From assembly GCF_049959315.1 (NCBI RefSeq), contig NZ_CP188201.1: a stretch of DNA of 64,000 bases; one strand, 5' to 3'. The translations under genes were made by a program, and so were the position numbers. The notes under the pieces were generated by a model. It was given only the letters and a program-made list of their open reading frames with translations. It was not told where the DNA came from and did no database searches. This document shows, piece after piece, positions 1 to 8,472 of this stretch. The DNA comes from Serratia proteamaculans_D (GTDB lineage: Bacteria > Pseudomonadota > Gammaproteobacteria > Enterobacterales > Enterobacteriaceae). Numbering within the stretch: position 1 is the stretch's first letter; every line of letters begins with the position of its first letter.

Positions 1-2
1 TA

Positions 3-107
3 GGCGTTTATGCGGTTTACCCTTACACCCGCAATTTGCCGTTAAAGACCCGTTTATTGACCGAACATATCATCACCGCCTACCAAAATATCAGCCACTA
101 TTTTTGA
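3..107 (+). CDS. C-terminal end of a LysR-family transcriptional regulator (partial)
   Basis: The window opens inside a reading frame that ends at TGA 105-107. The last 34 residues (GVYAVYPYTRNLPLKTRLLT and following) resemble the end of the LysR substrate-binding domain, where a 'G-x-Y-A-x-Y-P' strand precedes a final helix. The start and DNA-binding domain lie outside the window. It runs in the same direction as lldD, 350 bp downstream, so it could regulate lldD, but nothing here proves that. Family assignment rests on a short fragment. Confidence 0.55.
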   Translation, partial: GVYAVYPYTRNLPLKTRLLTEHIITAYQNISHYF

Positions 108-457
108 GTCTGATCACAGTATTCCCGTTAAAGGCTATCCGACTGCCGCGGGATTAGGTGATTTTCAGACATACACTCTGGCCAATTCATGCCTAATCAA
201 GGTATTCCCTCGCCTAATAGGGAAACGAATAAAATTTAATACATTGATTATAAAAACAATTAATACCACTCCTTTGCTACCGCTACGTCATTATTTCCCT
301 TGAGAACTCTCTCCTGCTGAAAACAGGGCATAGAACCCCATCGGCTATTACGCTTAGAATAAAAGCACCATAGTTATTAACCTTTTCGCTACATATCCGA
401 CCGGCATTAGCCCCCCGCGTGAGCTGATTACCGGCCTTCATCGTAGAGAGCAAAAAT
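108..457. other. Gene-free stretch upstream of lldD
   Basis: 350 bp between the LysR tail and lldD. It is AT-rich in the centre (about 220-400) and must contain the lldD promoter and leader. I see no convincing ORF, strong hairpin or unambiguous promoter in it. Confidence 0.5.
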
Positions 458-1600
458 ATGATTATCTCGGCTTCAACCGATTACCGGGCCGCCGCACAGG
501 CTAAGCTCCCGCCTTTTCTGTTTCACTATATTGACGGCGGGGCCTACGCGGAACACACGCTACGACGCAACACGGAAGACCTGGCGGGCATCGCGCTACG
601 CCAGCGCATACTGCGCAATATGTCCGACCTCAGCCTGGAAACCAGCCTGTTCGGTGAAAAACTGGCGATGCCGGTGATCCTTGGCCCGGTCGGGTTGACC
701 GGTATGTACGCCCGCCGCGGTGAGGTTCAGGCTGCCAAGGCTGCGGCGCAAAAAGGTATCCCTTTTACCCTGTCGACGGTCTCGGTATGCCCGATAGAAG
801 AAGTGGCACCGGCAATCGATCGGCCAATGTGGTTCCAACTGTACGTATTGAAAGACCGGGGTTTTATGCGCAACGCGCTTGAACGCGCCAAAGCCGCCGG
901 GGTGAAAACCCTGGTATTCACCGTCGATATGCCGGTGCCCGGTGCGCGTTATCGCGACGCCCACTCCGGCATGAGTGGCCCCAATGCCGCCGCGCGCCGC
1001 ATACTGCAGGCTATGACCCATCCGCAGTGGGCCTGGGACGTTGGGCTGTGTGGTAAGCCGCACGATCTGGGTAATGTTTCGGCCTATCGCGGCAAACCCA
1101 CCAGTCTGGAAGACTATATCGGCTGGCTGGGTGCCAACTTCGATCCCTCTATTTCGTGGAAGGATCTGGACTGGATCCGCGAGTTCTGGCAAGGCCCAAT
1201 GATCATCAAAGGCATTTTGGATCCCGAAGACGCCAAAGATGCGGTGCGCTTTGGTGCTGACGGTATTGTGGTTTCCAATCACGGCGGCCGCCAGTTGGAT
1301 GGCGTGTTGTCCACTGCCCATGCGCTGCCAGCGATTGCCGAGGCGGTAAAAGGCGATATTACCCTGCTGGCCGACTCTGGCATTCGCAGTGGGCTGGACG
1401 TGGTGCGCATGATTGCTCTGGGTGCCGACGGCGTACTGTTGGGTCGCGCCTTTGCCTATGCGCTGGCCGCCGCCGGGCAGGCCGGTGTCGCCAACCTGCT
1501 CGAACTGATCGATAAAGAAATGCGCGTTGCCATGACGCTGATCGGCGCGAAAACCATTGCGGACATCAGCGCCGACTCGCTGGTCCAGGGGTTGCGTTAA
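458..1600 (+). CDS. lldD: L-lactate dehydrogenase (quinone), FMN-dependent
   Basis: Oxidises L-lactate to pyruvate and passes electrons to the quinone pool at the inner face of the cytoplasmic membrane, allowing growth on lactate. The 380-residue product follows E. coli LldD almost throughout (start MIISASTDYRAAAQ, then PPFLFHYIDGGAY). It is an FMN-binding TIM barrel of the alpha-hydroxy acid oxidase family. Catalytic His275 and substrate-binding Arg278 lie in SNHGGRQLDG, and the flavin-contacting Lys251 is in IIKGILDPED. The C-terminus is about 15 residues shorter than in E. coli. The start is preceded by GAGAG. In E. coli the gene sits in lldPRD; here neither an lldP permease nor an lldR regulator is adjacent downstream. 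Confidence 0.93.
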   Translation: MIISASTDYRAAAQAKLPPFLFHYIDGGAYAEHTLRRNTEDLAGIALRQRILRNMSDLSLETSLFGEKLAMPVILGPVGLTGMYARRGEVQAAKAAAQKGIPFTLSTVSVCPIEEVAPAIDRPMWFQLYVLKDRGFMRNALERAKAAGVKTLVFTVDMPVPGARYRDAHSGMSGPNAAARRILQAMTHPQWAWDVGLCGKPHDLGNVSAYRGKPTSLEDYIGWLGANFDPSISWKDLDWIREFWQGPMIIKGILDPEDAKDAVRFGADGIVVSNHGGRQLDGVLSTAHALPAIAEAVKGDITLLADSGIRSGLDVVRMIALGADGVLLGRAFAYALAAAGQAGVANLLELIDKEMRVAMTLIGAKTIADISADSLVQGLR

Positions 1601-1731
1601 TCGTATTCCCTTTATAACTAATGCTGAAATAGCAATTATAAATTGCCATTGGTGTTATTTATTGCAATTAATCGGCGTGCAAGAATTAGGCTCATCAATC
1701 ATAGGGGTAAATCCCCTTAATGGAGTCAATG

Positions 1732-2652
1732 ATGAGCATCAGCAAACTTATGCAGGATCCACTTTCTATCGGGGTTGAACTCCCTCTGGATAATGACTGG
1801 TCCACCGGCGGTGAGCTGAAACGTCAACGCGATCATCGCCCTTTCGGCGTACCTGATATGACCCAGCACGCCGCGTTGATCAAACAGGCCGATGAACTGG
1901 GATTTCGCGCCGCCTGGGTGCGTGATGTACCGCTGTATGACCCTGGCTTTGGCGATGCCGCTCAGGTATTTGAGATCTTCACCTACCTGGGCTATCTCTC
2001 CAGCCTGACGCAAAACATTCTGCTGGGCACTGCCGCCGTGGTACTGCCGTTGCGCCAACCGTGGTTGGTGAGAAAGGCGGCGGCAACGGTGCAGGCATTG
2101 AGCCAGGATCGCCTGTTGCTCGGCATTGCCAGTGGCGATCGTCCGACGGAATATCCGCTGTTTGGCGAGGACTATGCCGCTCGAGGTGAAAACTTCAGGA
2201 AAGGCGTAGAAATCCTGAAGGGTGCGGTCGACGGCCAGCTCCAGCCGGGACAAAAACTGCTGCCGGAGCGACCAACGCCACCGCTGCTGGTCGCCGGTCT
2301 GGCGCAACAATCGCCACAATGGGTGGGCGCTAATATGGACGGCTGGTTGTCGTACCCTGGCACGCCTGCCGATCATATTTCCCGCGTGAAACTGTGGCGA
2401 CAGGTGGCTGGAGAAAAACCCTATATCAGTTTTATTCACTTAGACCTGACTGATGACGCCAACGCACCGATCCGGCGTCACCACTTTGGAATTAAAACCG
2501 GACGTAACGGCTTGATTCAGGAGTTGAACGCCATGCAGGCCGCCGGCGTAAACCACATTGGGTTGCACTTTCGCCGCAACCAGCGCCCACTGGATGAAAC
2601 CCTCAGTGAGATCGGCCAGTTTGTGCTGCCGGGGTTTCATCAACCGCAATAA
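1732..2652 (+). CDS. Luciferase-like (LLM class) flavin-dependent oxidoreductase
   Basis: A 306-residue bacterial luciferase-like protein of the F420/FMN-dependent alpha/beta-barrel monooxygenase superfamily. Recognisable segments are GFRAAWVRDVPLYDPGFGDA near the N-terminus, LLGTAAVVLPLRQPW, and DRLLLGIASGDRPTEYPLFG, a typical LLM core. The substrate is unknown; some relatives attack sulfonates, nitriles or small organics. Three in-frame ATGs (1720, 1729, 1732) are possible. I chose 1732 because GGAG at 1722-1725 is then correctly spaced. A small dyad, AGGGG-TAAAT-CCCCT (1703-1717), lies just upstream. It converges on a LysR regulator whose other neighbour is a tautomerase, so the three may form one stress- or xenobiotic-responsive group (inference). 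Confidence 0.85.
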   Translation: MSISKLMQDPLSIGVELPLDNDWSTGGELKRQRDHRPFGVPDMTQHAALIKQADELGFRAAWVRDVPLYDPGFGDAAQVFEIFTYLGYLSSLTQNILLGTAAVVLPLRQPWLVRKAAATVQALSQDRLLLGIASGDRPTEYPLFGEDYAARGENFRKGVEILKGAVDGQLQPGQKLLPERPTPPLLVAGLAQQSPQWVGANMDGWLSYPGTPADHISRVKLWRQVAGEKPYISFIHLDLTDDANAPIRRHHFGIKTGRNGLIQELNAMQAAGVNHIGLHFRRNQRPLDETLSEIGQFVLPGFHQPQ

Positions 2653-2671
2653 TGGTTTTTTCTAACCCTGC

Positions 2672-2695
2672 AACAGCCTCTTCACCGGGGCTGTT
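2672..2695. terminator. Hairpin between convergent LLM and LysR genes
   Basis: AACAGCC (2672-2678) pairs with GGCTGTT (2689-2695). It lies between two converging genes and probably ends one or both transcripts, though the T-tract is short. Confidence 0.4.
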
Positions 2696-2716
2696 TACCG
2701 CTGCGTTACTCTAATC

Positions 2717-3667
2717 TCAACGCCCTGTGGGCGAAAAACCCTCGGCAAAGGCACCGCGCAGATAACGACTGAATTCCGCCACGACCCGCGAGACCTGGGG
2801 CGCATAAGGGCGTACCACATACAGACTGTCAGCAAAGGCATCGATCGGCCGCCAGGCCGGTAATACCTCGATCAATCTGCCGTCCGCCAATGCCTGCTGC
2901 GCACTAAAGTCTGGCAACAGGGCAATGCCCAAGCCTTCCGCTGCCGCATCACGTATCGATTCGCTGTTATTGGTGGCAAACGGGCCGCTGACCGGTACCC
3001 GAATCTTTTCTGTCTTGCCCTGCGCTACCTGTTTGGCGACAAAGCTCCAGCTCGGGGGTTCACTGCTGCGGGGATAATAAAGACACTGATGCCGTTGCAG
3101 ATCGGCCGGTGAAACCGGCATGCCTTGCCGCTGCACATAATCCGCCGACGCCACCGCCAGGGTGGCGGTTGGGCAAAGTCGCCAGGCAACATGGGTATCG
3201 GGCAGCTGGTCACTGTGGCGGATCGCCAAATCGAACCCTTCGCCGGTTAACGACACCAGCCGATCGGACACCTCAAGCTGTACCCGTACCTCTGGGTTGG
3301 CACGCAAAAAACCGGTAATGCGCGGCACCAACTGCTGACGGGCAAATGCCACCGGTGCCGTCACCCGCACCGAGCCACGCAGCGGCCCGGTCGAATCGCA
3401 AATGCCGGAAAAACTCTGCTTTATCTGCGCGAAAGGCTGGCGCAGTTCCTCCACCAACCGCAGCCCGGCATCGGTCAGCCTGACGCTGCGAGTCGTGCGC
3501 TGTACCAGAGGCACCCCGGCCAGCGTTTCAATCTCTTTGATTTTTTGACTCATCGCCGCTTTGCTGACATCCAGCCGTTCCGCCGCACGGGTAAAACTCC
3601 CCTGCTCAGCCAACACGGTGAGCCAGTGCAAATGGGTCCACAGGGTTTCTACATTTGGGTTTTTCAT
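2717..3667 (-). CDS. LysR-family transcriptional regulator
   Basis: A 316-residue LysR-type regulator. The N-terminal winged helix-turn-helix (about residues 10-70) contains GSFTRAAERLDVSKAAMSQK, followed by the linker helix and a substrate-binding domain (about 95-300, starting GPLRGSVRVTAPVAFARQQL). It belongs to the CrgA/AaeR-like group, which often controls adjacent oxidoreductases. It is divergent from the tautomerase at 3808 with 140 bp between, the usual arrangement for control of the neighbour. The ATG at 3667 lacks a strong ribosome-binding site. The effector is unknown. Confidence 0.85.
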   Translation of the reverse strand: MKNPNVETLWTHLHWLTVLAEQGSFTRAAERLDVSKAAMSQKIKEIETLAGVPLVQRTTRSVRLTDAGLRLVEELRQPFAQIKQSFSGICDSTGPLRGSVRVTAPVAFARQQLVPRITGFLRANPEVRVQLEVSDRLVSLTGEGFDLAIRHSDQLPDTHVAWRLCPTATLAVASADYVQRQGMPVSPADLQRHQCLYYPRSSEPPSWSFVAKQVAQGKTEKIRVPVSGPFATNNSESIRDAAAEGLGIALLPDFSAQQALADGRLIEVLPAWRPIDAFADSLYVVRPYAPQVSRVVAEFSRYLRGAFAEGFSPTGR

Positions 3668-3728
3668 CGTCGACTGTTCATTTTTATAAACAATGAGTTC
3701 AAGTATAGCGCTTCTTCCCCTGTCGGCA

Positions 3729-3738
3729 CTTAGCTAAG
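3729..3738. promoter_or_regulatory. Palindrome in the LysR/tautomerase divergent promoter region
   Basis: A perfect 10-bp palindrome, CTTAGCTAAG, lies midway between the divergent LysR gene and the tautomerase. It could be part of the LysR operator. Assignment is by position only. Confidence 0.35.
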
Positions 3739-3807
3739 ATAGGTTCTCCAGGGCGAAGATAACTCGCTGCCTTATATCGAGATTAACCCACTGACAGGAT
3801 TATAAAA

Positions 3808-4197
3808 ATGCCATTACTTATCTTTGAAGTCATTGAGGGTCGCAGCGAAGCCGAACTGAAAACCCTGCTCGATGCCGCCCACCGTGCGGTGCTCAGCGCC
3901 TTCGAGGTGCCACCACGTGACCGCTACCAGATTGTTCATGAAAACAAAGCTCATCACATGGTGATTGAAGACACCGGCCTGAACCTGACGCGCACCCGCG
4001 ATTTGGTGGTGGTACGGGTGATTACCAGCCCGCGGCCCGAGCAGCAGAAACAGCGGTTTTATGCCGAACTCAGCCGTGAGCTCAAGGAGAGTTGTGGGAT
4101 TGAAGGCAGTGACCTGATGGTGTCTGTCACCACTAACGACAAAGGTGATTGGAGTTTCGCCAACGGCGTGGCGCAGTACCTGACCGGCGATCTTTAA
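3808..4197 (+). CDS. Tautomerase family protein
   Basis: A 129-residue protein of the tautomerase/MIF superfamily, double-length type (Tautomerase_2). After removal of the initiator Met, Pro is the first residue (MPLLIFEV), giving the N-terminal proline that acts as catalytic base in 4-oxalocrotonate tautomerase relatives. The central segment DRYQIVHENKAHHMVIEDTG and the arginines of RTRD are typical of this branch, which is commonly found beside LysR regulators. The true substrate is not predictable. It is probably expressed alone: a strong hairpin follows immediately. Confidence 0.85.
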   Translation: MPLLIFEVIEGRSEAELKTLLDAAHRAVLSAFEVPPRDRYQIVHENKAHHMVIEDTGLNLTRTRDLVVVRVITSPRPEQQKQRFYAELSRELKESCGIEGSDLMVSVTTNDKGDWSFANGVAQYLTGDL

Positions 4198-4206
4198 CCG
4201 GCCATT

Positions 4207-4232
4207 CCCCAGGCGTTATCTACCGCCTGGGG
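4207..4232. terminator. Bidirectional hairpin between tautomerase and ABC exporter
   Basis: CCCCAGGCG (4207-4215) and CGCCTGGGG (4224-4232) form a perfect 9-bp stem with an 8-nt loop, between two convergent genes. The U-tract is weak on both strands. Confidence 0.6.
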
Positions 4233-4242
4233 TTAAACGCCC

Positions 4243-6012
4243 TTAGGGCTGCTGTTCGTCGTTATATTGGTTTTGCCACATAGCGGCATAGCGGCCGTTG
4301 GCTGCCAGCAAGGCTTCATGCCGCCCGCGCTCAACGATTTCACCGGCCTCCAGCACGATAATTTCATCGGCATCCACCACCGTCGATAAACGGTGCGCAA
4401 TCACCAGCGTGGTGTGGTCACGGCTCACCTCACGTAAGTGCGACTGAATTTCACGTTCGGTCTGGGTATCCAGTGCGCTGGTCGCTTCGTCAAACACCAA
4501 AATCGCCGGGTTTTTCAGGATAGTACGGGCAATCGCCACCCGTTGTTTTTCACCGCCGGACAACTTAAGCCCACGCTCCCCCACCCGGGTCTGGTAGCCG
4601 TCGGGCAGGCTGACGATAAACTCATGGATATGCGCCAACCTGGCGGCCCGCTCGATCTCTTCCTGGCTCGAGCCGGTTTTACCGTAGCCAATGTTGTAGC
4701 CCAACGTATCGTTAAACAGCACGGTGTCTTGCGGCACGATGCCAATCGCCGCGCGCAGACTGGCCTGTTTCAGGCTGCGGATATCCTGGCCGTCAATCGA
4801 GACCGAGCCGCCGCTCACGTCATAGAAACGAAACAGCAGCCGGGACAGCGTGGATTTGCCCGCCCCCGAAGCACCGACCACCGCGACCGTGTTACCGGCC
4901 GGAATAGTGAAGCTGACGTTTTTCAGGATCGGCCTGCGCGCATCATAGCCAAAGCTGACCGAGTCGAAACTCACCTCGCCGGCAGTCAGGTGTAACGCCT
5001 TCGCATCCGGCCGATCGACGATCTCCTGCTCTTCCTGCAACAAATCGAACATGTTTTCCATATCGATCAGCGCCTGCCTGACTTCGGCATAAATAAAACC
5101 AAAGAAATTCAGCGGCTGATAAAGTTGCAGCAGATAGGCATTCACCAAAACAAAGTCACCAATCGTCATGCGCCCTTGAACAATACCCTGCGCCGCCATC
5201 GCCATCATCACGATCAGGCCGATGGAAATAATGGCAGTTTGTCCAAGGTTCAGAGCAGTAAAACTGAACTGGTTTTTGATGGCGGCATATTCATACAACC
5301 GGCGCGACATATTGAAACGCTCGGCCTCGAAGTCTTCGTTACCGAAGTATTTTACCGTCTCATAATTGAGCAGGCTGTCGATAGACTTGGTATTGGCATC
5401 GGCATTCGCCTGATTGAGCTCGCGCCGAAAGCGACTGCGCCAACTGACCGCCATCACGGTAAACAGGATATAACAGCCGACCGTCGCCAAAATGGCCAGC
5501 GCAAACCAGCCGCTTAACAGATGCCACATGATCACCGCGACCAGGGTGATTTCGAACAGGATCGGGAAAATGGAGAACAGCAACCGCGATAGCACGGTTG
5601 CCACCGCCTGAGTACCGCGTTCGATCGATAACGACAGCCCACCGGTTTGGCGCTCCAGGTGAAAGCGCAGGCTCAACGCGTGCAACTGCCTGAAAACCCG
5701 CAGCCCCAGTAATCGGGTCGCATTCTGGCTGACATGCACAAACATCACGTTGCGTAATTCTTCAAATAACGCCCCGCCGATACGGGCAACGCCATAGGCT
5801 AGAATCAGCCCCAGGGGAATGGCCAGCATTTTGGCGGTTTCGCCACTCAGGGCGTCGATCATCGCTTTGTATGCCAGCGGCACCAGCGTGATACTGACCT
5901 TGGAAATCACCATGAAAGCAAAGGCGATAACCAGGTAATAACGCAGTTTGGGGTTATCTTTAGGCCAAAGATAAGGCAGCAGGAATTTCAGCAAACGGGA
6001 AGGAGCCATCAT
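4243..6012 (-). CDS. Atm1-type ABC exporter, fused permease/ATPase
   Basis: A 589-residue half-transporter that would act as a homodimer in the inner membrane. The N-terminal half (about residues 20-310) is the six-helix exporter domain and contains NYETVKYFGNEDFE, characteristic of the Atm1/ABCB7/HMT1 branch, which exports glutathione-linked or metal-related compounds. The ATPase domain carries Walker A GASGAGKS (380-387), signature LSGGEKQR (484-491), Walker B ILVFDE (504-509) and the switch His540. It is a single gene, convergent with the tautomerase and divergent from the HdeD-like gene. The cargo (heavy metal, glutathione conjugate or Fe-S precursor) cannot be told from sequence. Confidence 0.88.
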   Translation of the reverse strand: MMAPSRLLKFLLPYLWPKDNPKLRYYLVIAFAFMVISKVSITLVPLAYKAMIDALSGETAKMLAIPLGLILAYGVARIGGALFEELRNVMFVHVSQNATRLLGLRVFRQLHALSLRFHLERQTGGLSLSIERGTQAVATVLSRLLFSIFPILFEITLVAVIMWHLLSGWFALAILATVGCYILFTVMAVSWRSRFRRELNQANADANTKSIDSLLNYETVKYFGNEDFEAERFNMSRRLYEYAAIKNQFSFTALNLGQTAIISIGLIVMMAMAAQGIVQGRMTIGDFVLVNAYLLQLYQPLNFFGFIYAEVRQALIDMENMFDLLQEEQEIVDRPDAKALHLTAGEVSFDSVSFGYDARRPILKNVSFTIPAGNTVAVVGASGAGKSTLSRLLFRFYDVSGGSVSIDGQDIRSLKQASLRAAIGIVPQDTVLFNDTLGYNIGYGKTGSSQEEIERAARLAHIHEFIVSLPDGYQTRVGERGLKLSGGEKQRVAIARTILKNPAILVFDEATSALDTQTEREIQSHLREVSRDHTTLVIAHRLSTVVDADEIIVLEAGEIVERGRHEALLAANGRYAAMWQNQYNDEQQP

Positions 6013-6221
6013 CAGATATCTATTATCTCGCTCAGTATAGCGGCATCGGTTTTATCTCTATTCTGGCACGTATGCCATGAAAAACCTTACCTAATCCACC
6101 TGGACGGCTCTTTTTGGTACGGGAAGAAATACACCGCAGCCATGCATCATCCTCAAGGCGGCGTGTTCCACTATACTCAATGGTGAACAGTACAGGACAT
6201 TCACAACAAGGGAGTTACATC

Positions 6222-6791
6222 ATGCTTAATATGAATCATCTTCATTCGCTGAACATCGACGAACAGAGCCTAAAGAAACAACGCACCCCGCTGTTAATCA
6301 TCTCGCTACTGCTGTTATTGGGCGGCCTTTTCTGCCTGTTCAGCCCCTTTGCCTCCGGCGCGGCAATCAGTATGGTTGTGGGAATTTTCTTGTTGCTGAG
6401 CGGATTCGGGCTGATTTTCGCCATGGTTGCCAACCGACTGCAAAATACCTGGCCGATGATCGGCGGCATTCTGCTCGGGGTGGCTTACCTTATTATCGGC
6501 TACGTCTTTATCACCCATCCGGCAGTGGGCATTTTCGCCATGGCGATTTATCTCGCCACCCTGTTTGCGCTGGGCGGGATTGTCCGGTTGATTGCCGGCT
6601 ATAAGCTGCGTGAAGTTAAAGGCAGTTGGTTGCAACTGGTGATTGGCATTTTGGATCTGGCGATTGCCTGGCTGCTGCTTAGCGCCGATCCCGCGACGTC
6701 GGTGGTGTTGGTCACCACCATTGTCGGCATTGAAATGCTGTTCAGTTCTTTCAGCCTGTTCCAGGTTGCCCGCCTACTGAAACGGGCGTGA
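6222..6791 (+). CDS. HdeD-like DUF308 membrane protein
   Basis: A 189-residue inner-membrane protein with six hydrophobic segments starting at LLIISLLLLLGGLFCLFSPF. This matches the HdeD/DUF308 family; E. coli HdeD is linked to acid resistance at high cell density. An upstream in-frame ATG at 6114 exists, but AAGGGAG at 6209-6214 fits the start at 6222, and the intervening residues are not membrane-protein-like. No hdeA or hdeB chaperone genes are adjacent, so an acid-stress role is only by family analogy. Confidence 0.82.
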   Translation: MLNMNHLHSLNIDEQSLKKQRTPLLIISLLLLLGGLFCLFSPFASGAAISMVVGIFLLLSGFGLIFAMVANRLQNTWPMIGGILLGVAYLIIGYVFITHPAVGIFAMAIYLATLFALGGIVRLIAGYKLREVKGSWLQLVIGILDLAIAWLLLSADPATSVVLVTTIVGIEMLFSSFSLFQVARLLKRA

Positions 6792-6946
6792 TACCGCTGC
6801 GGAGCCGCTCGGCTCCGATTTTAGCTTGCCAAACCACCTGATGACATCGGTACATCAACGACAAACGGCTCGACTAAGAGTAAAGTTTCACCCAATACAG
6901 GTTCAACTATCCCCCTGACGAAAGATTGAAGTGAGATGATAACGCT

Positions 6947-7876
6947 ATGGAATTCAAGGACTACTACGCCATTTTAGGGGTTAAACCGGCGGACGATCTC
7001 AAGGCAATCAAAACTGCCTATCGCCGACTGGCACGAAAGTATCACCCCGACGTCAGCACCGAATCGAATGCCGAGGAACAGTTCAAACTGGTCGCTGAAG
7101 CCTATGAAGTGCTGAAAGACGACGAACGCCGCGCCGAATACGATCAACTGCGGGAGCACCGTAACGATCCCAACTTTGGCCGCCAGACACAGCATGGCAG
7201 TGCCCATAACGCCGAAGATTTTTCCGATATTTTCTCCTCCATGTTCGGCGAACATGCCCGTGCTCAGCAACATCGTCAGCGGCGTCAGGGCATGCGCGGC
7301 CAGGATGTTGAAATGGAAGTGGCTATCTTCCTGGAAGAAACCCAGGCCGAGCAAACCCGCACCATTCGCTACAGCCTGCCGGTGTATAACGCTTTCGGCA
7401 TGGTAGAGCAGGAAATCCCTAAAACCCTTAATGTGAAAATCCCCGCCGGCGTTGGCGATGGTGAACGCATTCGTCTTAAGGGCCAGGGCGGACCAGGAAC
7501 TGACGGTGGCGCCAGCGGCGATCTGTATCTGATCATCCGCATTGCTCCGCATCCACTGTTCGACATCGTCGGTCACAATCTGGAAATCGTGCTGCCGGTC
7601 GCCCCGTGGGAAGCGGCGCTCGGCGCCAAGGTGCCGGTACCCACTTTGAAAGACAGTATCCTGTTGACCATTCCTGCCGGTAGCCAAACCGGGCAGCGCT
7701 TGCGCATCAAGGGAAAAGGCCTGGTCGGCAAAAAAGAAACCGGGGATTTGTATGCCGTGATCAAGGTCATGATGCCACCGAAGCCGGACGAAAAAAGCGC
7801 CGCGCTATGGCAACAGTTGGCAGAAGCCCAGCAGACCTTCGATCCACGCAAAGAGTGGAGTAAGCAAAATGGCTAA
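6947..7876 (+). CDS. cbpA: Curved DNA-binding protein CbpA (DnaJ-like co-chaperone)
   Basis: A 309-residue J-domain protein. The J domain (about 1-70, EFKDYYAILGVKPADDLKAI) carries the HPD motif (YHPDVS) that stimulates DnaK. A glycine-poor linker and two C-terminal peptide-binding domains follow (ILLTIPAGSQTGQRLRIKGK). There is no Cys-rich zinc domain, which separates CbpA from DnaJ. CbpA is a DnaK co-chaperone and a nucleoid-associated protein of starving cells. Its stop overlaps the start of cbpM by 8 bp, so the two are translationally coupled. Confidence 0.95.
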   Translation: MEFKDYYAILGVKPADDLKAIKTAYRRLARKYHPDVSTESNAEEQFKLVAEAYEVLKDDERRAEYDQLREHRNDPNFGRQTQHGSAHNAEDFSDIFSSMFGEHARAQQHRQRRQGMRGQDVEMEVAIFLEETQAEQTRTIRYSLPVYNAFGMVEQEIPKTLNVKIPAGVGDGERIRLKGQGGPGTDGGASGDLYLIIRIAPHPLFDIVGHNLEIVLPVAPWEAALGAKVPVPTLKDSILLTIPAGSQTGQRLRIKGKGLVGKKETGDLYAVIKVMMPPKPDEKSAALWQQLAEAQQTFDPRKEWSKQNG

Positions 7877-8174
7877 CGTAACAGTAACTTTCACCATTAC
7901 CGAGTTTTGCCTGCACACCGGTGTTTCACAGGATGAGCTAACGGAAATTGTCGGGCTGGGAGTGATCCAGCCGCGAGATCCCGCGACTGAAGAGTGGATC
8001 TTTGACGATCGTGCTTTAATCACCTTCCATCGTGCAGAGCAGTTGCACCGCGAGCTGGCTCTGGATTGGCCCGGTATTGCGGTAACGCTGACGCTGCTGG
8101 AAGAAATTGAGCATTTACGTAAAGAAAACAGCCAATTGCATCAACGGCTGGCCCGCTTCATCGGCAAACCCTGA
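7869..8174 (+). CDS. cbpM: Chaperone modulator CbpM
   Basis: A 101-residue MerR-like winged-helix protein that in E. coli binds the J domain of CbpA and blocks both its co-chaperone and DNA-binding activity. The N-terminal FTITEFCLHTGVSQDELTEI and IVGLGVIQPRD segments match CbpM, followed by a C-terminal helical region (EEIEHLRKENSQLHQRL) suited to dimerisation. The start overlaps cbpA by 8 bp, supporting an obligate partner relation. Confidence 0.93.
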   Translation: MANVTVTFTITEFCLHTGVSQDELTEIVGLGVIQPRDPATEEWIFDDRALITFHRAEQLHRELALDWPGIAVTLTLLEEIEHLRKENSQLHQRLARFIGKP

Positions 8175-8187
8175 TAGGGTTAGAACC

Positions 8188-8211
8188 AGCCCGTTGCTTC
8201 GGCGGCGGGCT
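8188..8211 (+). terminator. UUCG-capped hairpin after cbpM
   Basis: On the RNA strand a 10-bp stem (with two G-U pairs) closes a UUCG tetraloop, 13 bp after the cbpM stop. This very stable hairpin could end the cbpAM transcript or protect its 3' end. There is no clear U-tract. Confidence 0.5.
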
Positions 8212-8404
8212 ATGCCAGGCACTGCCTTCCCTATTGCCACAGCTATAATTTTGTTTTCCTTAATTAATAAAAAATAAGTTTTAACCTGCCCTGACAGAAC
8301 AAATTTTGAGCATAATAAATTCCCCCTGAGGCTCCAGATTCTGGGCTGAAAATAAGCGTTCCATGATGCTTAATCGATGATTATTATAAATACTGTTAAT
8401 AAAG

Positions 8405-8466
8405 ACATGTCATTAAAAACATGTTATTAAAAACAGTATTGACACCCCTTAAAAAACCAGTAGATT
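8405..8466 (+). promoter_or_regulatory. Promoter preceded by two 14-bp direct repeats
   Basis: Two adjacent copies of ACATGTYATTAAAA (8405-8418 and 8419-8432) end just before a sigma-70-like promoter: TTGACA at 8439-8444, a 16-bp spacer, TAGATT at 8461-8466. The repeats are where an activator or repressor would bind. No coding gene follows; the transcript would run into the terminator at 8967. Confidence 0.5.
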
Positions 8467-8472
8467 AGTACT

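Noticed and set aside
596..1321. 241-codon minus-strand ORF opposite lldD
   Set aside because: Antisense shadow of a clearly conserved gene, with no start signal.
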